Positions 43,164 through 53,040 of a stretch of 64,000 bases of DNA are shown piece by piece. The notes beneath the pieces were generated by a model. It saw nothing but the letters and a program-made list of their open reading frames with translations, ran no database searches and was not told where the DNA came from. This DNA comes from Blastopirellula marina DSM 3645 (lineage in GTDB: Bacteria > Planctomycetota > Planctomycetia > Pirellulales > Pirellulaceae). Where the stretch lies: positions 3,363,148 through 3,427,147 of the forward strand of contig NZ_CH672376.1 of the NCBI RefSeq assembly GCF_000153105.1, read 5' to 3'. Made by a program: the position numbers and the translations under genes. Positions within the stretch are counted from its first letter, which is position 1. Each line of letters begins with the position of its first letter.

Positions 43164-46100
43164 CTACCTCGGCGCAGCATCGACAGGCGGACTACTTTGG
43201 ATGAAGTGCCAAAGCGCTTCAAACTGTTTCTCCGCATCTCCGCCAGCGATGTGTCGGATGTTTGTAGTTTTTCCATCCGCCGATAGTTTTGGCATCTTTG
43301 TCTGCACATCATAGCGCGGCGGATCGAGTACAAACCGCGAATAAAAATCATGCCGTAGCCGTTCGCGAACATGCGAAAAGTTGATCCCCTGGGCGATCTT
43401 CGTCTTTTCATCTCCCAGCGGCATCTGGTCTCCCACTCCATGACACTGGCGACAATCTAGCCCTCCCTTGGTCGATAGTCGCTGACCGGTCTCCACCAGG
43501 TCCGCGCGAATTGGCGTGGTTTCTACGGAGATCGGTCGATGCCCATGCTCCGCCGCAAGTCCTTGCGCCAACAACTCGGCGTCAGCCGCAAAAGCGGGCA
43601 TCCGCGCCTGCAACCAATTACGCGAGTGATACGGGACATCGCCGCGAAATAACCGTTGCAACCACGCGGTTTGCAACTTGTCGCCTGTCCAGGTCAAATT
43701 TGGCAGCGTCTCAGGCGGCAGTCCACGACTTCCTTCGTCCAGAATAATCATCCCGCGCGGACTGCGATCTCCGTCGCGACCGTGACATGCTTGGCAGTTG
43801 TAAGACTTTACCAACCGCTGCGAAGTTTCTGCTCGTGAACGCTGGGTAAGCGAATTGCCATCGGTCTGCAAGAAGGCTCGCAGCGCAGCCAACTGCGCTG
43901 GATCGAATGGATACTTTGGCGCGGAGCCCCGGTTCGCCGCTGATTCCGCCAAACAACCGCTGTTGGACATCGCCGCTGAGATCACCCCAACGTCGATTTT
44001 GCGATCGCGATCATTGCTCTTCGTCGCATGACAATTCGCGCAGCCGATTTCTCGAAACGCAGCAGCGCCTCTGGTGGCGCTGCCCGACGGCAGATCTAAT
44101 GAGGCGACTTCCCCTTGACTGGCCGATCGCACAAATGCCGCCAATCGCGTCGCTTCGCTCTCACTCAACTGAAAGTCAGGCATCCGCGTCCCGGCGAAAT
44201 GTCGGCTTGGTTGTTGTAGGAATGCTTTCAGCGATTCAGGACGGTATTTGGCCTGCACGAAAAAGAGGGAGAGTCGATCAAATTCATCCTCTTGATCCGG
44301 TTCAGTCATGCGATGACACGCGATACAGCCAAGATCCTCATAGAGAACTTCCCCCGCCGTAATCAAGTCGTCTGCGTCAGCCGGACGATCCACGCCGGTC
44401 GGTTCGCCGCACAAAAATGCGACAAGGTCAGCCGCTTGCTGACGATCTTCCGCTTGTGCGGCATCCAGTAATTTCGGCATCGTCGTCTGATCGCGCAGCA
44501 CTGTGGGGTCAAGCAACCATTGGGCGACCCAACCGTGCTGCAATCGAGCTCCCAATTCGGTCAACTCGGGAAGCGTTCGATTGAATTCTGGCATCGCGAA
44601 TTGATCTGCGCTGACGCCGCTTGGCGGTGCGTGGCAACGAAAGCAATGCTGGGTCGCGGTTAATTCGCGTCCTTGTCGCAATAGCTCCGCATCCGCAAAA
44701 TCCGCTTCACGACGATCGAACGCCAGCAGATCTGGCGGAATCGGCTCCGAGATGAAATGCTCTCCGCTCCAACCGACGCGGAACGTCGCATCTCCAGCGA
44801 TCGGGCTCGTGTATTGAATTTCAATCGTGTTATATCCTTGGTGCAACGAAACGCTAACCGGTTCGACGACCGACAAGTCCACGTTTTCACCACGAAGGAT
44901 GTCACTGCCGTTGATCCGCAGGCGTGCAGCGCCGCTCCCTTCCAGCTGAAACTGGTATTCCCCTTTCAGCGCAATCTGGAGATATCCACTGCCGGTAACC
45001 GTAAACGGCCCCGGTTTCAGAAACGGAGTCGCCGGCTCCCCTTGCGGCACATACAAAGCGGCCAAGCGGGCGTTTCGAGCGTCGGTTCGATCCTGCTGCG
45101 CAAAACGAAAGAGAAGACCTTGTTGAAGATGTGATTCTTCGTCCGCTGTCAAACGCCCCTGTACTCGGCGGCGCGTCAGTTTCGCGGGATCCATTCGTTC
45201 TTCGCCCAGTGCGTGGATCGTGTAAGCGATCGATTGTCGCAACGATTCGCCACCGGCGGACAACAGCGTATAGTCAATGGTTAGTTGATCGACCGGCTGG
45301 ATCGACGGCATTTCCAGAAACAAGGTCCGACCGTCAGGCAATAGCGTCGCTGAAGAAACCAGCACGTCGTCTCGACCTTCCTGACGCGAATCACTCGCAC
45401 GATAGTCGGCCGATCCGTAGTTGGCCGAGTATTTGTAGTTCCACTGTTGCAAGCGATAGTTGCTCGGGTCTTCGGCCGTTTCTCGATCAAGCAAGTCTGA
45501 GAACTGGAGTTCGAGCCCGTTCTGCATCGTCTTCACCGCGATCGGCATGGTGACCGTTGCGCCGGTATAGCGAACTCGCTGCAAACAGCCATCCTGCGCC
45601 GCAGCGGTGGTCCAGCCTTTCAGGCCCGAAACGTAGAGCTGACCATCGTGCGGATTGAAACATCCACGCATCACCCCAGAGTCAAATCGAAAGGGGAACT
45701 CAACCGTTCCTCCCTGCACTAGCCCGTTCACGGTCTCGCGCGCGGCCAGCATCATCTGGCATTTCCCGTAGGAAAAATGCAGCAGTTCACCGGCCGGCAA
45801 GCCCCAGCGATTCCCCGCTACCCAGGTTTGACTGCCGCTCGAGTTGTCACGCAAGCGAGGAATCCAACAGAGCGGCGGATCGTATCCCAGGGGACGCTTG
45901 GCGCTGATTTTCGGTCCGCCGTAGCCGTAGTAACCATTCTGCTTGATCTCCACGATGCAGGAGGCCGGCGTCCAATTTCCTTCTTGCGGCGAGGCCGTAA
46001 TCGTCCCTTGCGGCCCAACCGCCAAGCCGTTGGGATTTCGCAATCCGGTCGCGACCACGTCCAACTGTTGACCACTGGGCGATATTCGCAAAACCCCTTG

Positions 46101-49100
46101 TTGCGCATGGATCAGATAAAAGTTGCCCGCAGGATCCGTTTCGAGGCAAGTCACATAGTCGTGCCCGCCAGGTGAGGTCGCGTATTGATTGTTGAAATTC
46201 TGGTAGTAGTCGGCTTCGCCATCCTCATTCCGATCGTGCAGCTGCGTGATTTGATCTCTTCCTAAGACGTGTACGATGTCATCGATCACTTTTAAGCCAA
46301 GCGGTTGAAACAGACCCGTTGCAAAGCGCCTCCAGGTCAATCGCTCTAGCGAATCATTCACGCCGCTCACGCGCCAGACATCACCGTGCACCGTGCATAC
46401 GGCGAGGTCTCCGTTCGAGAAGAAATCGTGATCGCCAATAAACATCAGCGCGCGATACGGGTTATCAAACGGAATCGTCAACGTATCCATTTGATAAGCG
46501 CCCTGCTCTTTTCCCCGCACTCCGCGCGTGATGATTTCCGCCGTCCAATGTGGTTTTGCTGGTTGCGCGAGCTTGGCAAGGGACTCCGGCGCTCTGGTTG
46601 CTTTCACCAGCGCGGCGAATTTTCCGATATCCGCCTGATCGCCCGCCCAGAGGAGCAGCTTTGCGGTTTGAGACGCAGCTGCAGCGCCGACAGTCAGGAT
46701 GACAGTTCCCGAGGCGTCCGTCGAGAGTTGGAATCCTGGATCGCCCGTCACTGCGACCGCCACCGCTTGAGCTCCGATCTTCGTCAGCACGATCGATGCG
46801 CCGTCAACGTTCAACCGTTGGGCATTTTCCCCAAACTTGCCAACGTTCATCGTTAACGGCGCAGCGGTCGGGCCGACTTGTAAGCTGCGGGTAAAAGCGA
46901 CTCGATTTTCGTGCGATTCGACCCAAGGGGATTCCAGCACCTCAATTCCGTTAACACGGTAGGCCAACACCACTCGATCCCCATGGCTGTAGTGACCGCT
47001 CCATTGAACCGGCTGCCCCCAACCTTGCGCCTGTTGGGAAGCGAATACCAACTTGCCAGCGATTTGCGGTGAGCTGATCAAACCAAAGCGTGCCGGATTG
47101 AACCGCAGGAAGTCGCCGGTCCAACCAGCTCGCAATGCGAGCGTCGCGGTATCGTAGCAAACCGTCGCTTGCTGCTGATCGCCCAGTCGAATCGACAGCC
47201 CTTTGCAGACCGGCGATTGATCAGGCAACGGAATCGTACTCGCCAAAAAGGGGCCGATTTCCATTTCGTTCCAACGATTGTCGACCGAGTCGGCCTCAGT
47301 CCAGCGAAAACCGAGCGCCTCTTCGCCAAAATGATTCACCACCTTGGGCTGCGCCACCGGCGTTAGCTTCGCGCTCAGCGTCGCGTGGTTCTTCCATTCG
47401 GACTGATCCGGATATTGCTTGTTCTCGTCCGCTTGGTCCAAGTGCCACAGCCCAATCGTTTGCTGATCGGTCATAAATGGAGCGTCCGGAATCTGCTGAA
47501 TCAGGCGAATCCCCTTTGAAAGACGGACCTCATCCACTGCTCCTTCGCAGCCAAGATTGCGTTCGACCAAAGATCCGATCGCCAGCGGGCCCGCGAGCGG
47601 TTTCCCCCCTTGAAACTCGACCGCTTGGTCGCTTGCCTGTTTGCCGTCGACATACAACCGGACGCGTTGCGGCTCGAAAATCATCGCCAGATAGTGCCAC
47701 TTGCCGTCGCAAATGTCGACCTTTGATTCGACATGGTCCGGCCGCATTCCCGGCATATAGGCGGTGAAATGACCGCTGCCTGGTCGGGTGAAGAGCTCCC
47801 AATGAGTCGGAGAAGCTTTCGTTTCATTCGCGAGTAAGATATTGAAGTTCGTTTTCTTATCGACTCGTGCCCAACATTCGACCGTCAATGGCGCTTGTCG
47901 ATAGGCCGGTTTTGCGTCCACCAATGCACTGCCTGACAAAGCCTGACCAAATCTCGCCGCGACTTGAGGGGCATTTATCGTCCCCTTGGACGCACTACTC
48001 TCTTTTGCCGGACGGATTGCGCGTTGCGGTCGTTTGGCGGTCCACGCAGCGGCGCGACGGATCAAGTCGGCGACGGCTGGGGTCCGAATCGAATCGGCCG
48101 AGTGCCCCAGCACCGTTTGAAAGACGCGTCCTTGGCCATACTCATAGACGAAAGCGAGCGGCTCGTCATTTCCGGTGACTTGCGAATGAGCGGTCACCAG
48201 AACTTCGATCGGCTCGCTCCCCTCCTGCCGAAAATAGAGTTCGTCGGTCGTCCGAAAATCGACCATGCCTTGCGTGATCGGATGCTTCGCATCGGCGATC
48301 TCAACCTGGAATGGACCATAGCTGTCATGACCGCTCTTCCCCTGGTGATTCCAAACGCGGCGACAGATTTTGCGGAACTCGGGCCAGTCGGAATCGCCCG
48401 CTTTGGGCAAGGAAAAGTGAAACGCTCCATTGGCGAAATGAATGATCGACAGCCCGCCTCCATCTTGGAGATACTTCACGAAGTTGGACTTGGCTTTGTC
48501 GCTGAGACCAGGACGTTCCCAGTTGCAGTAGTTTAAAACCAGCATGTCGTATTGATTGATTTTTTCGGTGGCCAAGACCTCGATATCGCGAGAGACGTCT
48601 ACCTGCAGGCGCGCATCATGCTCTAGCGCCTGCACCAGCGCCGGCGTCGTTTCTTGCCAATGATGCCCTGGATATTGCCAGCCGGTCAAAATCAGCGCGC
48701 GAATCGGGCGATCGTCGCTCACGGCGCGTGCCGATCCCACCACGCTCGCCAACGCCGCGTCGATCTCGGCATGCGTGTAGAACTTGGCTTCCACGCCGGC
48801 GGCGGGGACTTCGACATGCGCAGACCAAGCGATTGCATTGAGTATCAGCTTGCGAAACTGCGGATCGTTCCAGTTTTCGTAGAAATGGCCGCACGTCGTT
48901 CCAAAGCCGCGACCGCCGTTTTTCCGCTCACGCGCCCACGCGACGACCTTTCCGTTGGGCTCTCGACCGGGCAACGTCGGTACGCTGGCGATCGATTGCA
49001 AGCTTGCGTCGTCTGGATCAAAGCGCAGGTTGTAGTAAAACTCTTCCCGCAAGGTAAACGGCTTGACTCCCCGTGCAATCGGATGGTCCGCCGAGCTCAA

Positions 49101-49634
49101 TTCCATCGCAGCGTTTTGCGTTTCAATCGCCGAATACCATCGGCGCTCGCCGTTGTCTTCCCAGTCAAAGTAGCCGCCGCTCCAATCGAGGATTTGGGCG
49201 GCGTACTTATCGGGGGCGAACGTCGAGAAATGGAACGTGAGAAACCCGCAACCGCGATCGATCTGCTTTTGAATCGCCGCGACGTGTTGCGGGTTCTGGA
49301 AGTGCGGCGCTTCCTCATATTTGTCGCCGTCTCGACCATCCGAAATCACCATGATCGTATCGGCGTCATCCAACGTACGCGGATCTTGCGGCCAACCTTC
49401 TAGATGATATTCGACTCGAACTTGTTCGGCGATATTGGAATTGTCGAGCATCACCTTCAACAATTTCACCGACCACGGATAATCGTGGACGCCGTTTCCG
49501 ACCGGGCCATGACTCTTTTTGCCGGCGATCAACACAACTTTTTTTAGCGGGTTGTCCGCTGCGGTGATTTGGTGGACCCAACAAGGTAAGCCCAACAGCA
49601 GGCTCAGCACGAAGATCAGCGGTTTGAATTTCAT
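43164..49634 (-). CDS. Giant ThuA-LamG-propeller-PA14 pentahaem protein
   Basis: About 2156 residues from the ATG at 49634, which starts a clean signal peptide (FKPLIFVLSLLLGLPCWVHQITA). Domains in order: ThuA 1 (about 33-290), ThuA 2 (about 311-530, from IRALILTGWQYPGHHW), a LamG/concanavalin-like domain (about 560-710), an unrecognised stretch (720-1025), a PVC-type dehydrogenase propeller (about 1030-1345, DYVTCLETDPAGNFYLIH, GLRNPNGLAVGP), a PA14-like domain (about 1520-1640) and cytochrome c modules with CFRCH (about 1664), CIACH (1769), CANCH (1865), CQACH (1947) and CRQCH (2061). It is probably a periplasmic sugar- or glycan-oxidising enzyme passing electrons along its haems (inference). 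The GntR gene ends 61 bp upstream. Confidence 0.88.
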   Translation of the reverse strand: MKFKPLIFVLSLLLGLPCWVHQITAADNPLKKVVLIAGKKSHGPVGNGVHDYPWSVKLLKVMLDNSNIAEQVRVEYHLEGWPQDPRTLDDADTIMVISDGRDGDKYEEAPHFQNPQHVAAIQKQIDRGCGFLTFHFSTFAPDKYAAQILDWSGGYFDWEDNGERRWYSAIETQNAAMELSSADHPIARGVKPFTLREEFYYNLRFDPDDASLQSIASVPTLPGREPNGKVVAWARERKNGGRGFGTTCGHFYENWNDPQFRKLILNAIAWSAHVEVPAAGVEAKFYTHAEIDAALASVVGSARAVSDDRPIRALILTGWQYPGHHWQETTPALVQALEHDARLQVDVSRDIEVLATEKINQYDMLVLNYCNWERPGLSDKAKSNFVKYLQDGGGLSIIHFANGAFHFSLPKAGDSDWPEFRKICRRVWNHQGKSGHDSYGPFQVEIADAKHPITQGMVDFRTTDELYFRQEGSEPIEVLVTAHSQVTGNDEPLAFVYEYGQGRVFQTVLGHSADSIRTPAVADLIRRAAAWTAKRPQRAIRPAKESSASKGTINAPQVAARFGQALSGSALVDAKPAYRQAPLTVECWARVDKKTNFNILLANETKASPTHWELFTRPGSGHFTAYMPGMRPDHVESKVDICDGKWHYLAMIFEPQRVRLYVDGKQASDQAVEFQGGKPLAGPLAIGSLVERNLGCEGAVDEVRLSKGIRLIQQIPDAPFMTDQQTIGLWHLDQADENKQYPDQSEWKNHATLSAKLTPVAQPKVVNHFGEEALGFRWTEADSVDNRWNEMEIGPFLASTIPLPDQSPVCKGLSIRLGDQQQATVCYDTATLALRAGWTGDFLRFNPARFGLISSPQIAGKLVFASQQAQGWGQPVQWSGHYSHGDRVVLAYRVNGIEVLESPWVESHENRVAFTRSLQVGPTAAPLTMNVGKFGENAQRLNVDGASIVLTKIGAQAVAVAVTGDPGFQLSTDASGTVILTVGAAAASQTAKLLLWAGDQADIGKFAALVKATRAPESLAKLAQPAKPHWTAEIITRGVRGKEQGAYQMDTLTIPFDNPYRALMFIGDHDFFSNGDLAVCTVHGDVWRVSGVNDSLERLTWRRFATGLFQPLGLKVIDDIVHVLGRDQITQLHDRNEDGEADYYQNFNNQYATSPGGHDYVTCLETDPAGNFYLIHAQQGVLRISPSGQQLDVVATGLRNPNGLAVGPQGTITASPQEGNWTPASCIVEIKQNGYYGYGGPKISAKRPLGYDPPLCWIPRLRDNSSGSQTWVAGNRWGLPAGELLHFSYGKCQMMLAARETVNGLVQGGTVEFPFRFDSGVMRGCFNPHDGQLYVSGLKGWTTAAAQDGCLQRVRYTGATVTMPIAVKTMQNGLELQFSDLLDRETAEDPSNYRLQQWNYKYSANYGSADYRASDSRQEGRDDVLVSSATLLPDGRTLFLEMPSIQPVDQLTIDYTLLSAGGESLRQSIAYTIHALGEERMDPAKLTRRRVQGRLTADEESHLQQGLLFRFAQQDRTDARNARLAALYVPQGEPATPFLKPGPFTVTGSGYLQIALKGEYQFQLEGSGAARLRINGSDILRGENVDLSVVEPVSVSLHQGYNTIEIQYTSPIAGDATFRVGWSGEHFISEPIPPDLLAFDRREADFADAELLRQGRELTATQHCFRCHAPPSGVSADQFAMPEFNRTLPELTELGARLQHGWVAQWLLDPTVLRDQTTMPKLLDAAQAEDRQQAADLVAFLCGEPTGVDRPADADDLITAGEVLYEDLGCIACHRMTEPDQEDEFDRLSLFFVQAKYRPESLKAFLQQPSRHFAGTRMPDFQLSESEATRLAAFVRSASQGEVASLDLPSGSATRGAAAFREIGCANCHATKSNDRDRKIDVGVISAAMSNSGCLAESAANRGSAPKYPFDPAQLAALRAFLQTDGNSLTQRSRAETSQRLVKSYNCQACHGRDGDRSPRGMIILDEGSRGLPPETLPNLTWTGDKLQTAWLQRLFRGDVPYHSRNWLQARMPAFAADAELLAQGLAAEHGHRPISVETTPIRADLVETGQRLSTKGGLDCRQCHGVGDQMPLGDEKTKIAQGINFSHVRERLRHDFYSRFVLDPPRYDVQTKMPKLSADGKTTNIRHIAGGDAEKQFEALWHFIQSSPPVDAAPR

Positions 49635-49695
49635 GATGGTTCTTTTCTGTCGCAGCGAGTGGATCGAGAGACGGGGCAAGACGCAACTTTGGAGG

Positions 49696-50403
49696 TTACT
49701 GATCTGGTTTGGACTGCGTCTCGGCAGGGAATAGTTCGTCGAGCACGGCGTCGAGACGCGACGCGATATGGTCGACCATCGCCACACGAGCCGCTTCGGG
49801 TGAGTTTGTTTCTAGCGCATCGACGACAATCAAATGTTCGCGAATCGCTTGTTGCAGGTTGTCAACCGAGCCGACGAGTCGACAAAAACTGCGAATCAAC
49901 AACCGATAGCGTTGAATATCGCTGGCCAACCGTTGGCTACCGGCTAACTCGGCTAGGCGTCGATGAAACCAAAGGTCGCACTCGAGGGCTTGTGCACACC
50001 ATGCGTCCCGATCTTCGCCCTCGGCCGCGCTATGCAGGTCGACTAATCGCTGTCGAAATTCCATCGTTTCTGCAGCAGCAATCCGAACCGCGGCTCGAGC
50101 GGACGCTTCTCCTTCCAAGAGCTGACGCAAGCGATAGATCTCGATGACGTCATCGCGATTAAACCGCGCCACCTTCGCACGACGACCCGTTTCGCACTCG
50201 ACCAAACCATCGGCCGCTAGGCGATTCAGCGCCTCTTGAATCGGCGTACGACTCACGCCCAGCTGCGCGGAAAGAGTCACCGTCGTCAGGATCGACCCAC
50301 TCGGCAGAGTTCCTGAGATGATCGCGCTGAGCAGGGACTCATAGACCGATTCCGTCAGCGAGGTCCGCGCTATCGGTTTCTCACGAATGGTGCTCATTTC
50401 CAT
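49696..50403 (-). CDS. GntR-family (FCD-type) transcriptional regulator 2
   Basis: 235 residues. The winged helix shows LTESVYESLLSAIISGTLPSG and LSAQLGVSRTPIQEALNRLAADGLVE. The FCD domain follows, with YRLRQLLEGEASARAA, LECDLWFHRRLAELAGSQRL (Asp/His metal-site region), IREHLIVVDAL and VDHIASRL (late His residues). AAGGAG upstream of ATG 50403 fixes the start. It precedes the giant multihaem gene by 61 bp and is divergent from the hydrolase/amidohydrolase set, so it may control both; the 16-bp palindrome at 50552-50567 is a candidate operator. Distinct from the regulator at 20480. Confidence 0.92.
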   Translation of the reverse strand: MEMSTIREKPIARTSLTESVYESLLSAIISGTLPSGSILTTVTLSAQLGVSRTPIQEALNRLAADGLVECETGRRAKVARFNRDDVIEIYRLRQLLEGEASARAAVRIAAAETMEFRQRLVDLHSAAEGEDRDAWCAQALECDLWFHRRLAELAGSQRLASDIQRYRLLIRSFCRLVGSVDNLQQAIREHLIVVDALETNSPEAARVAMVDHIASRLDAVLDELFPAETQSKPDQ

Positions 50404-50551
50404 GTTCTTGGCTCCTTGATTTTGTCAGGACGACTTGCCCTTGTTGCCTTCGACGCGAGCACTTGAAAGAACCTCCGTACGATCTTTGTGATCTTTTCAG
50501 AATTTTCTTGATGCCTGCCAAGAGAGCGGGTAAGCTCTCTTTTTGTCGACT

Positions 50552-50567
50552 GCATTCTGCATGCAGA
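50552..50567. promoter_or_regulatory. 16-bp palindrome, candidate GntR operator
   Basis: ATTCTGCATGCAGAAT is a perfect palindrome in the 334-bp divergent region between the GntR gene and the hydrolase gene; ACAGAAT follows directly as a further half-site. Differs from the TGTATACA sites of the other regulator. Confidence 0.55.
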
Positions 50568-50737
50568 ATACAGAATAAGAAATTCGGGCCACGAAGCAAG
50601 GAAAAACAACCGCAGATTCTTGATAACGGAAAACTTCGTTATTCTCGGTCAACGATCATTCGCTGACTAACAAAATGCGAGGGAATACGTTTCCGCTCCC
50701 ATTCGTTTCCTTGCCTCCTTTCCCAGAGGGTGCTCCC

Positions 50738-51661
50738 TTGTCTTCGTCGGTATCTGAACAGCGAATCAGCCTAGGTCCCGTGACCTACAACATTGCGAAC
50801 AGCCACTCAGCCGGGACTCCGTTGTTGATGCTGCACGGAGTGACTCGTCGCTGGCAGACCTTTCTTCCACTGGTCGCGTCATTGGGAACGCGTTGCCGGA
50901 TTATTGCGCCCGATTTTCGCGGACATGGGCGGACCGACCCGGCCGTTTCCCAATATCGCGTGATCGATTACGTCGAGGACGCAATTCGGACGCTGGTCGA
51001 TCAGACCGACGAGCCTGCGGTGATCTATGGACACTCCTTGGGCGCAATGGTCGCCGCGGCCGCCGCGGCGGAAGCGCCCGATCTGGTTCGAGCGGTTATT
51101 TTGGAAGACCCGCCGTTTGAAACGATGGGATCGCGAATTTTCAGTACGCCGTTACACAGCTACTTCACCGCCGCACTAAGCTTAGCCGGATCAACCAAAC
51201 CGCTAGAACAACTCGCCTGCGATGTCGCCCAATTGGAATACGTCGATCCCGTCAGTAAAGCGGCCGTAAGACAGGGAGACCTGCGCGACCCGGCGGCGCT
51301 GCGATTTACGGCCAAATGTCTGTCGCAATTGGATCCCGCCGTTTTGGAGCCGATTGTCGCCGGCACATGGCTCGCAGGATACGACCGCGCAGAGATCCTG
51401 TCGCGCATTCGTTGCCCTGTCCTTCTCCTCCAAGCCGACATCGAAGCCGGCGGCATGTTGGCTCTCGAAGATGCCGCCGTTTTGAAGTCCAGTATCGCCG
51501 ACTGCACGACCGTAAATCTGCCGGGGGTAAGTCATCTCATGCATAGCGCCCAACCCCAAAAAATTAGCGACGCCGTTCACAACTTCCTCGAGTCGCTGGA
51601 AGTAGAACGTAGCGCGACGCTTCATCGCGTATCACAGGAGAAAGTTCATGAAGATTTCTGA
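50738..51661 (+). CDS. Alpha/beta hydrolase
   Basis: About 307 residues from a TTG that has GAGGG seven bases upstream; an ATG at 50675 in the same frame lacks a ribosome-binding site and would add 21 residues. The fold is clear: oxyanion region LLMLHGVTRRW, IIAPDFRGHGRTD, nucleophile Ser in VIYGHSLGAMVA, an acid in the LLQADIEAGG region and the catalytic His in LPGVSHLMHSA. No signal peptide. It would hydrolyse a small ester, lactone or similar bond. Its stop overlaps the amidohydrolase start by 14 bp, so the two probably act in sequence on one compound. Confidence 0.88.
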   Translation: MSSSVSEQRISLGPVTYNIANSHSAGTPLLMLHGVTRRWQTFLPLVASLGTRCRIIAPDFRGHGRTDPAVSQYRVIDYVEDAIRTLVDQTDEPAVIYGHSLGAMVAAAAAAEAPDLVRAVILEDPPFETMGSRIFSTPLHSYFTAALSLAGSTKPLEQLACDVAQLEYVDPVSKAAVRQGDLRDPAALRFTAKCLSQLDPAVLEPIVAGTWLAGYDRAEILSRIRCPVLLLQADIEAGGMLALEDAAVLKSSIADCTTVNLPGVSHLMHSAQPQKISDAVHNFLESLEVERSATLHRVSQEKVHEDF

Positions 51662-52952
51662 AGCTGCGCTGCTGATCCGTAACGGTCAGATCATCGATGG
51701 CACGGGAGCGCCGCCGATTCAGGACGGCGCCGTGTTGATCGAGAATGGCCGCATCTCGTATGTCGGCTCGGCCGAGGGAGCGCCGGATCAAGGTCCGATC
51801 GAAACGCTCGATGCTCGCGGCGGAACCATCATGCCGGGCTTGGTCGAAGCCCACTTTCACCCGACCTATTTCAACGTCGAGGCGCTGGAAGACCTAGATA
51901 TCAAATTTCCGGTCGAATACGTCACCATCTTGGCGACCTACAACGCCAAGTTAGCGCTGGAGTCAGGCTATACCGCAGCCCGCAGCGGCGGCAGTCTGTT
52001 CAATGTCGACCATTGGCTAAAAAAGGCGATCGAAAACGATCTGATTCCTGGTCCACGATTAGTCGCCAGCGGACGCGAAATCTGCGGCATCGGCGGCTTG
52101 ATGGATTGGAACCCGGACTATCGCAAGATTGGGATGGAAGGGCTGGTCCTGCTAGTCAACGGCGCCGACGAAGCTCGCGCGGCGGTGCGAAAACTGGTCA
52201 AGGATGGAGTCGAATGGGTGAAAACCTATCCGACGGGAGACGCTGCGTCGCCTGACGCGAATGACCACCACACGCTCTGCATGACCTTTGAAGAAATGTA
52301 CGCCGTTGTGGAAACCGCACATAACCATGGCCTGAAGGTCACCGGTCACTGCCGCGCTACCGAAGGAATCAAGAACGCGCTGCGGGCCGGCTACGACGCC
52401 CTAGAACATGGCACGTTCATGGATGACGAAGCGCTCGAAATGCTGCTTGAGCGCGATGTGCCGGTGGTGCCGGCGCTCTACTTCGAAATGGCCAGCGTCA
52501 AAAATGGGCCAGCGATCGGCATGCCTCAGGCGGTCATCGACGGACATTTGGAAACCTTGGAAGGAGGAGCCGAATCGGCTCGTCGTATCTTAAAGGCGGG
52601 AGGTCGGTTGGGGATGGGGGGCGACTATGGTTTTGCCTGGAATCCGCATGGCGACTATGCCAAAGAACTGAGCTTCTTCGTCGATTATGTCGGCTTCACT
52701 CCACTGGAGACGTTGATGTGCGCCACTAAGACCGGGGCCGAAATCATGGGGCGCGGCGATGACTTAGGGACGCTTGAGACCGGCAAATTGGCCGATGTCC
52801 TTGTGGTCGACGGAGACGTATTGGCCAACATCTCGCTACTGCAACATCGCGAGCGATTTTTAGCGGTCATCCAAGGCGGCGAAATCAAAGCAGGCGCTTA
52901 CAAGTATCAACCCAACGACCGAGAGTGTGCGTACCCGCTGCAGGAACGTTGA
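51648..52952 (+). CDS. Amidohydrolase-superfamily enzyme
   Basis: 434 residues. Metal-ligand motifs appear in order: HFH in GLVEAHFHPTYF, Lys in EWVKTYPTGD (candidate carboxylated lysine), His in KVTGHCRA, His in ALEHGTF and Asp in MGGDYGF. The small beta domain is formed by both ends (LLIRNGQIIDGTGAPPI; GKLADVLVVDGDVL). This is the imidazolonepropionase/prolidase-like branch of the superfamily; the substrate is not readable. AGGAG precedes the start, which lies inside the upstream hydrolase gene. It probably hydrolyses a cyclic amide or dipeptide-like bond in the cytoplasm. Confidence 0.9.
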   Translation: MKISEAALLIRNGQIIDGTGAPPIQDGAVLIENGRISYVGSAEGAPDQGPIETLDARGGTIMPGLVEAHFHPTYFNVEALEDLDIKFPVEYVTILATYNAKLALESGYTAARSGGSLFNVDHWLKKAIENDLIPGPRLVASGREICGIGGLMDWNPDYRKIGMEGLVLLVNGADEARAAVRKLVKDGVEWVKTYPTGDAASPDANDHHTLCMTFEEMYAVVETAHNHGLKVTGHCRATEGIKNALRAGYDALEHGTFMDDEALEMLLERDVPVVPALYFEMASVKNGPAIGMPQAVIDGHLETLEGGAESARRILKAGGRLGMGGDYGFAWNPHGDYAKELSFFVDYVGFTPLETLMCATKTGAEIMGRGDDLGTLETGKLADVLVVDGDVLANISLLQHRERFLAVIQGGEIKAGAYKYQPNDRECAYPLQER

Positions 52953-53040
52953 TTCTCAGCACTTGGACAACTCGAAAATTCCAACTCTTCTCTATGACTT
53001 ATCTGATGCCTCTTCTTTTCATCTTTCAGGGAGATTACGG

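Noticed and set aside
50520-50545. Intrinsic terminator AGAGC-GGGTAA-GCTCT followed by CTTTTT
   Set aside because: The stem is only 5 bp and it lies within a divergent promoter region where no transcript is expected to end.
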